From CAVQRC01 sp963715045 (GTDB lineage: Bacteria; Planctomycetota; Planctomycetia; Pirellulales; Lacipirellulaceae): DNA of 50,449 nt. The notes under the pieces are model-generated. The model ran no database searches. It was given only the letters and a program-made list of their open reading frames with translations, and was not told where the DNA came from. Below are positions 8,901 through 17,468 of this stretch, piece after piece. Position 1 is the stretch's first letter. Every line of letters starts with the position of its first letter. The stretch spans positions 1-50,449 of the forward strand of contig CAVQRC010000034.1 in the NCBI GenBank assembly GCA_963715045.1. Direction: 5' to 3'. The translations under genes and the position numbers were made by a program.

Positions 8901-11086
8901 AGATTCGTCGGCTGGCCTTTGCGGCCTGGGTTGCCGCGGCCGGGCCCGACGATGCCTTCCTGACCGCCTCTCAGAGCCGCGACAGCCTTCGTGACTTTCT
9001 CGCCGCGGTCCCCTACGTCGACGTTCGGCTCCGGGGAGAGCTCTACGTCAAAGTCGCGCCGCTGTTATTCGAGTTGCCATCTCAGCTGCGGGGTGATGCG
9101 ACCGCCACGGCTAACCGCCGGCCGGGGATTCGCGTCGAATTCTTTGATCCGCAGGGGGCGGACGCGAAACGCGAAACGCTCGAGGAAATGGAACCGGTCG
9201 CCGGCGGGATCGTCGAGTCGATCACGCTCGACGTCCCGCAACGCACTAAGTCGGAGCGGTATGCCCTGCGGTTTTCCGGAATGATTCAGATTCCGAGAAC
9301 CGGAACTTACACGTTTTTCACTAACTCCGATGACGGTTCGCGGCTGTACATCGGCGACCAGCTGGTCGTCGACAATGACGGGCCACACGGGATGCAGGAG
9401 AGGTCGGGCACTGTCGAGCTTGCGGCCGGGTTGCAGCCAATCACCGTGACGTATTTCAACAATACGGGCGGTCAGGGCCTGTCCGCTTCATGGCAGGGTC
9501 CCCAAGTCGATAAGCAATCGATTCCTGGCGATCGGCTGTGGGTGGGACGTGGCGAGAACCTGCATGAAGCGGCAATTCGGGCGTTGGCAACGATTCCCGA
9601 CCACGGAGCCGAGGCCTTTATCGCGCTTTCGCGACTCGTGGCCGCGGGATCCCATCGGCCCGCGGCGATCGACGCGCTGGCGAAGATCTCTCCGGATGAC
9701 TGGCCTGAAACAGAGATCGGTCCGCTGATCGACAACCTGATCGGATACCTCAGCAGCATGCCGGCCCGGCGGCGGACCGGCGAATCCGCGACCACGGCGG
9801 CCAGACTGGCCGGCGCACTCGCAAGTCGGTTGCCGGCGGAGCAGGCGGCTCAGGTCGAAGAGCGGCTGCAGAATCTTGACGTCCGCGTGATCGCGATTGG
9901 CACCGTGCCCCAACGAATGATCTTCGACAAGGAACAGATCGTCGTGCAGGCGGGAACGACGGTCGAGTTCCGCTTCTCGAACATCGACGCCATGCCCCAT
10001 AACTTCGCGATCACCGAACCGGGCGCCCTGCAGGAAGTCGGAGAGCTGGCCGAAGCGACCGGTCAACAACCCGATGCCATGCAGCGCAACTATGTTCCCC
10101 GCAGTGACCGGATCCTGCTCGCCAGTCGTTTGCTGCAGCCGGGAGAGAACCAGGCGATCGCGTTCGACGTTCCTGCCGAGCCGGGCGTTTATCCCTACGT
10201 CTGCACTTATCCGGGACACTGGCGGCGGATGCACGGGGCCCTGTACGTGGTCGCGGATGTCGCCGCATACGAGGCCAATCCGGAGGCATATCTGGCCGCT
10301 CACCCGCTGACGATTCATGACGAACTGCTCAAGTTCGCCACCCGCAGTCGCGAGTGGACTTTTGACGAGCTGATCGGCGAAGTTCGCGAACTGCCGCCTG
10401 GCCGCTCGCATGAAGTCGGTAAGGCCCTCTTCAAAGTCGCCAGTTGTGTCGGCTGCCATCAACTCGACAACGAGGGCGTCATCTTCGGGCCGGAACTCGC
10501 CAAGCTCGACGAGAAAAAGCGGAATCCGGAGTACATTCTGCGGTCGGTGCTCGAGCCGTCACGCGACATCGAGGACAAGTACCGATCCTACACTTTCATC
10601 GTCAACGGCAAGCCGCTCACAGGTATGATCGTCGAAGAGACCGCTGACCAGCTCAAGATCGTGATCGACCCGCTGGCCAAGGACAAGCCGACGGTGATCA
10701 ACAAGGACGACATCGAAGAACAGGTCAGGTCGGACCTGTCGCTGATGCCCCAGGGGATGCTCGACAAATTGAGCCGGGAAGAGATCCTGGACCTGATCGC
10801 GTTCGTCTATGCCGCCGGTGACAAGTCGCACGAACTGTTCCAGGACCACGCCGGGCATCACCATCACAGGAGTAGTCGCGGCAAAGCCCGGCTTCTTCCC
10901 GATCGTGCCCGGCTCGCGCGTTGCTTTGCGCGAAGCCGGGCTTTTTTGCAGCGGGTACCACCGCGGCGTTGTTGGCGCGGCTGGGGACTTTGCGGCGTTT
11001 CTCATCGCGCGTGGATCCGTGGCGTTCTGGCAGCGCGAAGAAGCCCGGCTTTTGGCTTGGCGATTCTGAACGTGCTCCGTGATTGA
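5915..11086 (+). CDS. Giant secreted PVC-type CxxCH protein with SGNH, propeller, HEAT, PA14, cupredoxin and cytochrome c domains
   Basis: An open protein of about 1,720 aa with an N-terminal signal sequence. Domains in order: SGNH/GDSL hydrolase-like (about 30-260), a membrane-bound-dehydrogenase-type beta-propeller (about 350-700), HEAT-like helices (about 700-1050), PA14 (about 1070-1205), a cupredoxin (about 1327-1445) and a cytochrome c module with CVGCH at about residue 1511. The cupredoxin keeps a full type 1 copper set: His in MPHNF, then Cys, His and Met in VCTYPGHWRRM. The SGNH part looks degenerate: GNTL replaces the GDSL serine block and NGIHL replaces the usual D-x-x-H. The start is the ATG before LIRLMRFRASFL; ATG at 5930 is an alternative. 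Family-like sequence ends near FQDHAGHHHH (about 10870), and the last ~70 residues are read from the repeat array. Confidence 0.88.
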   Translation: MLIRLMRFRASFLALCFSMLAATPGKSAAPVPQLELDQGDHICTIGNTLADRMQHYPWLETYIHALHPQHELTFRNLGFSGDEVAQRPRSENFGDADQWLTKCAADVVFCFFGYNEALRGEENLAEFKQNLTEMINGMRARQYNGKSAPQLVVFSPIAHENLQRPYLPDGTANNQKLEAYTNAIKDVCADRGVAFVDLFTPTRELYRQQAEPLTLNGIHLLDQGYKALAKVIVERLFPGTRIPTDAEIERLYDAVAEKNYYWFSRYRVVDGYNVYGGRSKLAWHGQSNADVMRREMEIFDVMTTNRDQRVWAVAAGGDLEVRDDNIPPELTVKTNKEGPLPDGAFPYLGGEEAISRMTVHDGMQVNLFASEEMFPRLANPVQMAVDTDSRLWVSVWPSYPHWNPTEPRRDAIVILPDEDRDGVADECIVFADELNSVTGFEFWGGGVLVAAPPEIWFLQDTDGDDKADVKIRMLQGVSSADTHHSANAVLIGPDGWMYWSRGIFNVANFETPTHTYRSGQTGVHRFNPRTFEVEFHFPIGPNPHGDVIDQWGYQFANDGTGGTGSYVNIGKGRGNKQWFKKRVRPVAATGILSSSHFPEQFQGNFLICNTIGFLGVLQHEVSYHGADIRATEIDPILVSSDPNFRPTDLEVGGDGALYVSDWQNTLIGHMQHNMRDPNRDHTHGRIYRVTYPGRPLLDPPKLKGKPIQEVCQQFFAKQNGTRYRARLELTGRPAEEIGSEVGAFVESLQQQLANASGAERVAVEQALLECLWVFEEQRIPNLELLKTVFTAAEPRVRAAAIRTLGHWSEMVDDWEPTLLAAARDENPLVRAEAVKAAAEFTGLVAAEVVFEVANRELDDELEAVLAYAKGQLEVDAIVQEVIQSKQPISAAARTYILSQASIDDLFKFEQSEDVEVAVLEREEASIEQLDRAVSGLARRRGVSELRLLVGLINRRLGEPDPNLAGFMTLLSRRPRQELERVQIQIERLALSGRSPEIRRLAFAAWVAAAGPDDAFLTASQSRDSLRDFLAAVPYVDVRLRGELYVKVAPLLFELPSQLRGDATATANRRPGIRVEFFDPQGADAKRETLEEMEPVAGGIVESITLDVPQRTKSERYALRFSGMIQIPRTGTYTFFTNSDDGSRLYIGDQLVVDNDGPHGMQERSGTVELAAGLQPITVTYFNNTGGQGLSASWQGPQVDKQSIPGDRLWVGRGENLHEAAIRALATIPDHGAEAFIALSRLVAAGSHRPAAIDALAKISPDDWPETEIGPLIDNLIGYLSSMPARRRTGESATTAARLAGALASRLPAEQAAQVEERLQNLDVRVIAIGTVPQRMIFDKEQIVVQAGTTVEFRFSNIDAMPHNFAITEPGALQEVGELAEATGQQPDAMQRNYVPRSDRILLASRLLQPGENQAIAFDVPAEPGVYPYVCTYPGHWRRMHGALYVVADVAAYEANPEAYLAAHPLTIHDELLKFATRSREWTFDELIGEVRELPPGRSHEVGKALFKVASCVGCHQLDNEGVIFGPELAKLDEKKRNPEYILRSVLEPSRDIEDKYRSYTFIVNGKPLTGMIVEETADQLKIVIDPLAKDKPTVINKDDIEEQVRSDLSLMPQGMLDKLSREEILDLIAFVYAAGDKSHELFQDHAGHHHHRSSRGKARLLPDRARLARCFARSRAFLQRVPPRRCWRGWGLCGVSHRAWIRGVLAARRSPAFGLAILNVLRD

Positions 11087-11340
11087 AAAAGCCGGGCTTC
11101 GGCAAAGCCCGGCTTCTTCCCGATCGTGCCCGGCTGCGCGTTGCTTGCGCGAAGCCGGGCTTTTTTGCAGCGGGTACCACCGCGGCGTTGTTGGCGCGGC
11201 TGGGGACTTTGCGGCGTTTCTCATCGCGCGTGGATCCGTGGCGTTCTGGCAGCGCGAAGAAGCCCGGCTTTTGGCCTGGCGATTCTGAACGTGCTTCGTG
11301 ATTGAAAAAGCCGGGCTTCGGCAACGCCGGCTTTGCGTTG
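10880..11340. repeat. Tandem array of ~220-bp hairpin-rich units (2 copies plus a partial third)
   Basis: Copies begin at 10880 and 11101 (each starting GGCAAAGCCCGGCTTCTTCC), and a truncated third begins at 11320. Each unit holds several GCCCGGC/GCCGGGC arms that form hairpins, including one followed by a run of six T. The array fills the space between the convergent CxxCH-protein and CRTAC1 genes and stops 2 bp before the TAG of the latter. The same family, in the opposite orientation on this strand, forms the larger array at 31326-32797. Confidence 0.92.
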
Positions 11341-11342
11341 CA

Positions 11343-14300
11343 CTAATGCCTTGCTGCCTGCAGTCGCTGGAACGCGCGTACGTGAAGCTCGGCGAGATCC
11401 GGCCGCCCCTGGTCGCGGAGCGACTGCGCGTACTCGAGGTGGAGCTGGGCCGCGGCGCGTGGATCCAGCGTTTCCGCGGCATGGAATGCCGTATTCGCCG
11501 CCTCGCGGTCGTTCCGCAGCTCGTGAATCGTGCCGATCAGGAAGGGGATCTGGTGCTGTTCAGGCATCGCGGCAGCTGCCCGGTCGAGCAACTCCAGCGC
11601 CGTGTCGAATCGCCGGCTTTGAAACGCGATCTGTCCGAGCTTGAACCAGGCGGGGCCGGCATCCGGATCACTTTTCACGAGCGTCTCGTGTTCGATCAGG
11701 TAGTCGGAGACCGCGGCCGCATCCCCCAGTTCGAGCAGCCGGGCGGCGATCCAGAGCAGTCGATGACCGCGGGGCGGCGTCGCCCAACGTCCCGCAAAGG
11801 GCAGCCGGGTGATCGTCCCGTCGCTTTGCCTTTCAACCAGCTCAACGTCCGCCAGCAACTGGTCGAGTCCGGGCGATCCACGGTAGATTGCCGCAAGCTG
11901 GCCTCGTGAATCGATCAACAAACTCGTCGGTACTCCGATCGCGGTTGTCCGGAAGAACAGCCAGTCGTGAAGTACCTGCAGACGATCGAGCGATTCAGGC
12001 GACGCGAATCCGGACTGGAAGGGATACCCGATTCTCTTCAGGACGCGTTCGACGTTCGTCGGCTCGCGGCGGGCCGTGGGCTCGAGCGGATCCACGTTCA
12101 GGGCGAGCACTTCGAGGCCGGCGGCTTCGATCTGGCTCTGTCCCCGGGTAAGTTCGGCCAGCTCGACAAGACAGGGCTGGCACCAGGTGGCCCACAGCAC
12201 GACCAGCAGCGGCCGGCCGCGGTGCTGCTCAAGGAGGGTTGTCGTCGCGCCGGTGGCAGTCTTGCTCGCGTAGGGCAGGTGGGGCAGGGGAAGGCTCGAC
12301 TCGAGTACCACACGACCGCCGCCAGCTGCTTCGACGATCGTCCGCGGTTCGGGCCGGACTCCGATCGACGGCGGCCGGGAGGGTACGCGGGCAGCTTCGC
12401 CCGAACCTTCGACCACGCGATAGCGGGCCCCGATGGCCATACCGCGGATCGTCTCCTCGTTGCCCGCTGGCCAGCGTACCGTCATGGCTTCGATCCGGGC
12501 CGCCTGCCCCAACCCCCAATGCAACCATTTGCTCGATTGAGAAAGGAAGCCGTCGCCGGCCCGAACGGTCTGGACCAGGACCCGCTGCTGGCCAGCTTGA
12601 TCGCGGACCGTGAGTTCAACGCGGGCCCCGATCGCATCGCGATTCGATTCGCTGCCCTGCAGCCGCACCTCGAGCGACGGACCCGACTGATTCGTTTCGT
12701 TTCGCAGGAAGCGTACCTGCGGCGAGTTTCGGTTGATCAGCCACACGTCGAGGTCGCCGTCATGATCCCAATCCGTGAGGCTCAGGCCACGCCCGTCTTC
12801 GGGAAAGTCGAACCCGCTCAGCGGCGACACGTCGGCGAAACCGTGCCCGCCAAGGTTCAGGAAACAGCAGTTGCGTTCGTGACCGCTGAACCCTGTTCCG
12901 GCCCGCATCAGTTGCTGCAGCAGGGCACCGGGCGACGAACCTTCGCGGGCCGCGCCGTAGATCGTGGCATTGCTGTGCGGCACGACCTGCCGCCAGAAGA
13001 AACTTCACAAGTCTTTGGAATCCTCGCTGGTCAGGTAACCGTTTGCGACCAGGATGTCCTGCCAGCCGTCGTTGTTGATATCGGCCCACAGCGAGCTCCA
13101 GGCCCAGCGGGCGACTTCTACGCCCAGGTCGCCACCGACTTCTCGGAAACCGCCGGCACCATCGTTTTCGAACAGCGTGTTGCCTTTTGCGAACCGACGA
13201 TACAGATCGCGGGTGGTTGTGCCTCCGGCGGGTCGAAAGCCGGGTTGCGTGGCGATTCGATTCCCGGCCGACGACCACATGTTACCCACGTACAGGTCGA
13301 GGTTTCCGTCGAGATTGTAATCGCCCCAACAGACACTCATTCCCGATCCGTGATCGACGACACCCGCCTCGACGGCTACATCAGTAAAGCGGCCGCCATC
13401 GTTGCGATACAGGCAGTTCTGGCCGTAGTCGTTGGCAACGTAGAGATCCAGATCGCCATCGTTGTCGTAGTCTCCCCAGGCAGCGGCCAGGCTGTGGCGG
13501 CGATTATGGACGTCCAGCCCGACCTCCTCGGTGACGTCCGTGAATGCCCACGGCGTTTCGGCTCCGCAGTCGTTGCGATAGAGCGTGTTTCGGCCGCCAT
13601 CGTTGGCATCGTGGTAGACGAACGCCTGCTGCCTGCCGGACTTTCCGTCGGCCAGGTCAACGCAGGCGTACAGATCCAGATCGCCGTCTGCGTCGTAGTC
13701 GGCGGCCGAAATCGACTTGACGTCCACACCGACGGCCAGTCGAGCGGTGACAGCGAACTGCCCGCTACCGTCGTTACTCATCACCAGCAGCAGAGTCGGG
13801 GTGGCGAGGACGAGATCCTGGTCGCCGTCGTTGTCGAGATCGATCAGCAACGCGCTGGCGGTCGGGTCGAGCCAGTCGACTCCGGCGAGCTGTGACTGGT
13901 CGACTGCTGTGCCGTCGGGCTGCTGGACAAACAGGCGGTTGGGCAGCCCTCCGGTCTGACACAGGTAGACGTCTTCGAGGCCATCGTTGTTTACGTCGCC
14001 GACCGCGATCCCGTGCCGCCCCGAGTCGTGAAAACCGAGCCGTTCTTCGAGGCGTCCGGCCCATCGTTCAAGACCCACGTCAAGCTGGCGGGCCAGCGAC
14101 TCGTTGGGCCCCAGCACGCTTACCGTGCAGTCGGTGAACCACCGCCGCTGCCGAGTCGCCCGAAGTTCTTCGTAGCTTTCGCTGGCGAGAGAATTCAGCA
14201 CCGGTTTGTCTTCGCCGACGAACTGCCAGGAGAGCTTCCAGACCAGGTTGAGTTGGACGCGTGCATCTTCCGTCGCTGGTCCACAGTTGAATGCGTGCCT

Positions 14301-14869
14301 GGCAGACGGTCTGGTCGCCTTCGTCTCGAATGCCGAATACCTTGGCTTCGCTGTGCCAGTTGGCGGCGTCGGGTGCCGCCTGTCTCAAGTCTGCGGTGGC
14401 AGCGAGTAGGCCTTGGGGGCCCTGGAAAGTGGCTTCGCTCGGTTGGTTGTCGGAAGGGAGCGGTCGCCGGACTTCGCAGGCGGCGTCGCGAAAGATGCTG
14501 CTCCAGCCGGGCCGGGCGGAGCGGTTCGCCGCGAAACTCTTCGGCGACGAGTTGTTTCAGATCGGCCGCGGTCGTCACCCGCTCTGCGAGCAGGAGCTTG
14601 AGCAATCGTTTCAGTTGGGCCGATATCTCGTCCGCTTTCGCTTCGGTCGCCCAGCCATCGGCGCGGGGATCGAGTACCCGCTGGAGTAGGGCGGCCTGGG
14701 TGCGACCACGACGCGTCAGGGGAGATTCCTGAGAATCGCCCGTGACCTGCAAAGATTCGGTACGGCCCGGGTCATCGCCGCCCGTCGCGACGACTCCCGG
14801 GTAGACGCCGACGCCGCAGGCGATCAGCACGCAGACGAGGCCGGACTGTAAGCTTGGACGGTACTGCAC
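11343..14869 (-). CDS. CRTAC1-like FG-GAP/ASPIC-UnbV protein with thioredoxin-fold and TPR domains; candidate selenoprotein
   Basis: About 1,170 aa. A signal or anchor segment is followed by a helical region, then an FG-GAP/VCBS propeller (about 290-610) with many DxDxDG-type calcium loops (DVNNDGLED, DYDADGDLD, DYDNDGDLD). Next come an ASPIC/UnbV domain (about 750-815), a thioredoxin-like domain with WCQPC at about 893, and C-terminal TPR-like helices. The redox motif and export signal suggest an extracytoplasmic electron-transfer or redox role, which is inference. Two indels near 14510 and 14268 (each an extra base in a C or G run) break the N-terminal part. Separately, a TGA at 13005-13007 interrupts the gene without any frame change: the reading continues DL-(UGA)-SFFWRQVV. 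A SECIS-like hairpin follows it, so the residue may be selenocysteine. A nonsense mutation or base error is the alternative. Confidence 0.8.
12973..13007 (-). promoter_or_regulatory. In-frame UGA with a bacterial SECIS-like hairpin
   Basis: On the minus strand the UGA (13007-13005) is followed after 17 nt by the apical loop GGUCG. The loop is closed by a perfect 6-bp stem, GCGGCA/UGCCGC. A further CUG/CAG stem lies beyond one bulged A. Bacterial SECIS elements, as I recall the consensus, need a short hairpin whose loop lies roughly 16-37 nt after the UGA with G in its first two positions. The E. coli fdhF SECIS has a very similar GCAGGUC top. This site fits all of those rules. Function is not proven by sequence alone. 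Confidence 0.55.
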
Positions 14870-14970
14870 GAGAAGAAGCGTGGGCGTAGTGTGAACAGCG
14901 TGCTACCCGGACGAGCCGTTTGGCACGCAGAATGACAATGAATTCCTGATTCCCGGCGGCGCAAGGAAAC

Positions 14971-15000
14971 GTCGCGAACGTCTTCGGTGACGTTCGCGAC
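14971..15000 (-). terminator. Probable terminator of the PEP-CTERM gene
   Basis: A perfect 12-bp stem (GTCGCGAACGTC/GACGTTCGCGAC) with a 6-nt loop lies about 40 bp after the stop of the PEP-CTERM gene and about 100 bp before the start of the next minus-strand gene. On the minus strand it is followed by GTTTCC, a weak U tract. Position and shape suggest transcription termination between the two genes. Confidence 0.6.
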
Positions 15001-15040
15001 GTGAATCGATCTTAGAGTTGTCCCGGGTCGCCCGGCAAGA

Positions 15041-16587
15041 CTAGCCGTTCCGTCGGCGGGCGATTGCTGCCAGACCGGCGACGAGCAAGCCCAGCACTGC
15101 GGCCGCCGGCTCGGGCACGGCACTGCTGGCACCGCCGTCTCCGCCGGGGCTGAACCCGGCTTGCCAGATCAGGAAGTCGTTCCCGTCAACGTCGCCATCG
15201 CCATTGGCGTCGCCGTCGTTGGGAGTCGCATTGCCGTCGAACATGTTGAATCCGGCTTGCCAGACCAGGAAGTCGTTTCCGTCAACCACTCCGTTCTTGT
15301 CGAAGTCGGCCGGGGCAGACGCCGCTGCCGGTGTAGTTCAGAATGACCTGATTGGTGGTGTACTCGACCGCGAAATCCTCCGGCAGGCTCAGCGATGCGA
15401 ATTCGCCGACGATGATGCCGAGGAAGCTAGGGTCGACATGGTTCACTGGAGTAAACTCGTTGAGGGTGATGAAGTCGTCAATGGCTTGTTTCTCTGCGGA
15501 GAGATCGGCTCCGGCTTCGATCAGAGTCCAACTGTCGCCCTGGACGGGAGAATAGCCAGTGAGTTCCACAGCCAGCGAGCCATTGCTGATCAGGGCATCT
15601 CCACCGACCTTGATCGTGGTGTGACTCGAGCCGGTGATTTCCGCGATGATCGTCGAAGAACTGGCGACATCTGAAGTGTTCATATCGAGGTTGCCATTGG
15701 CGATAACGGTTCCTTCCGACCCCGTAACGCGGAGTGCAACAGGGCCACCCTGACCGGATAAACCGCCCCAGTTGTCGCCCCGACCCACAAAGATCTCGCC
15801 ATCGCCGGATCCCGTCGCCGCCAAAATTCCACCACTGACATTGACCGTGCCCGTACCGGCCCGATTGCCGATTGCAACCCGCGAATTCGTGTGCATGACT
15901 CCACCGGTGAGATTGATGACGCCTTCGCGGGGGCCGGCAGTGCCAGCTTGATCAGGAGTACCGCCGTCGCCGATTTCGAACTGGTTGCGGGCCCGAAAAA
16001 GTCCGCCGCTGTGGTTCCAGATTCCGGTGCCGAATTTCCCGACAACCGTGAAGCCACCTTCGATTTCCCCACCGGATTGGTTGAGCGTTCCCGTGCCGAT
16101 TCTTCCTAGCTGAAAGTCGTCGCCCGAGGTGATCAACGTATCGGCACCGCTGACGTTCAGGACTGCCGGTGCCGACGTCGCTCTGCCCGCCAACGAAGAT
16201 GCTGCCGCCGCCAATGGTCATGGTCCCGCCACTGACAGTCGCCGAGGCGGTCCCGCCTTCGCCGAATCGGACCTGATTGGCGACGAAGGTTCCCCCCGTC
16301 ATCTCCAGGTTGCCTGAATCTCCGACGTTCTGTGCGAGCCACAAGCCGTCCCCGGATCCGCCGAGGTCAATCAGGCCCATCGAGCTGTCAATCTGCGCGG
16401 TGCCGCCGTTGTTGACCACCGCCCATTCGCCTGGATTAGGCGGAAAATCGAACTCCCAGTTGGCGTCTACATTCCACGGGCCGGCGCCAGGGTTGTCCCA
16501 GAACGCATCCTGGGCCGACACCGATGCGGCCAGGCTCGTCGCGATTACTCCCGCGCAGAAATGTTGCATGAATCTCAAATTGATCAT
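15041..16587 (-). CDS. Secreted beta-helix-like protein with dockerin-type repeats and PEP-CTERM anchor
   Basis: About 515 aa after correcting two indels. A signal peptide (FCAGVIATSLAASVSAQ) is followed by many glycine-rich short repeats of the form LTGG, VSGG and NQSGG, as in autotransporter-type parallel beta structures. Near the C-terminus two dockerin-like calcium motifs follow each other (DKNGVVDGNDFLVWQAGF and DGDVDGNDFLIWQAGF). The end is a PEP-CTERM signal: VPEP, a hydrophobic helix, then RRRNG. Such proteins are cleaved and anchored by exosortase; no exosortase gene is in this window. Frame breaks near 16182 (extra G) and 15313 (extra C) are in short homopolymers. The ligand or surface role is unknown. 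Confidence 0.85.
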
Positions 16588-16743
16588 TAAGCGTTCTCTC
16601 CCTGACAGTTGACGAAGGGTGGGACTCTGGATGAGGAGTCCCGGGAAACGAGGGGTGTGACGTCCGCAGACGTCGCCGCCGATCCGTGCTGCCGCAAAAA
16701 GTGTCGCAGGTGCGGCGGCAGCCGAGGCGGATGGAGCTAATCA

Positions 16744-16781
16744 GGCCTCGCGGATGTCAACAAGTTGACCGCCGCGAGGCC
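16744..16781. other. Strong intergenic hairpin
   Basis: GGCCTCGCGG (16744-16753) pairs with CCGCGAGGCC (16772-16781), and the inner GTCAAC/GTTGAC extends the structure. It lies between the kinase remnant and the PEP-CTERM gene, upstream of the latter's start. There is no adjacent T run, so it may be a leader structure or a processing site rather than a terminator. The rest of 16588-16856 shows nothing recognisable. Confidence 0.5.
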
Positions 16782-16856
16782 ATGAGTGTATCGCGTTATC
16801 AAGGAAAAGCCAGGAGTTTCATCAAGATTTCATCAAACCGCAGCCCATCCAAGCTA

Positions 16857-17195
16857 GCTTCGCCAGCCGTTCCTGGGCCCGAAGTCACGCGATACTTCTG
16901 AGAGGGGCGGCAAATCGGCCGCAGACCGCTCCAAGACGGCATCGCAGCGGTCGAACCACTCGCGGCCCTCCTCCTGACGACCGGTTGCTAGCAGGACCGC
17001 GGCCAGCACGCACTGGGCATCGGCCATCACCGTGGGGACTGGCGGCATCGTTTCGATCAGGTCGATGGCGGGCGGCGACCGCGGCGTGGTAGTCATCGAC
17101 GGCTTGTCTGTAACTCGTGCCGCGGATGAAACGCATCGCATCAAACGGAACGCCTTGCTGATCGACACCCAGGCCGTAGACCGGCACTCGAGATC
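16857..17195 (-). pseudogene. Remnant of a Ser/Thr protein kinase gene
   Basis: The minus strand encodes a short piece typical of planctomycete Ser/Thr kinases (VPVYGLGVDQQG, then AMRFIRGTSYRQAVDDYHAA), corresponding to the N-lobe hinge region. It then changes frame into a TPR-like tail (ADAQCVLAAVLLATGRQEEG and WFDRCDAVLERSAADLP). The ATP loop, catalytic loop and C-lobe are all missing, so most of the kinase has been deleted. I read it as a decayed gene. It could also be a short hypothetical protein, but the family signature in one frame and the helical tail in another argue against that. Confidence 0.45.
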
Positions 17196-17468
17196 CGATA
17201 TTCTGGGAGTCGCTTCGTATCGGCGGAGGCCGCCGGCTTTGCCGGGGGACGCCTCGGACGTGGGAAACGGTGTCACGATACCGCAACCGCGCAGCAGTCT
17301 ATCTGAATTCGACAAAGACCGTCGAAGTCATGCTGTACGCTCGAACCAGCACTTCGCTCTGGCACGACTCCCCGCTCGACCCCGTCCGGCAACGTAATGC
17401 CGACGGGCACACCCGCGTGCCAGCGATCGCGGCTTCCGGCGGCTACCGGCATGTCGGATCGTGAAACC

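Noticed and set aside
11967..13895. Long open frame on the plus strand opposite the CRTAC1-like gene (642 codons)
   Set aside because: It has no family motif, while the opposite strand encodes a clear FG-GAP/ASPIC/thioredoxin protein. GC-rich third positions open antisense frames throughout this window.
16857..17315. A genuine 153-aa hypothetical protein
   Set aside because: Kinase signature residues lie in a different frame from the C-terminal helical tail, which is better explained by a decayed kinase gene.
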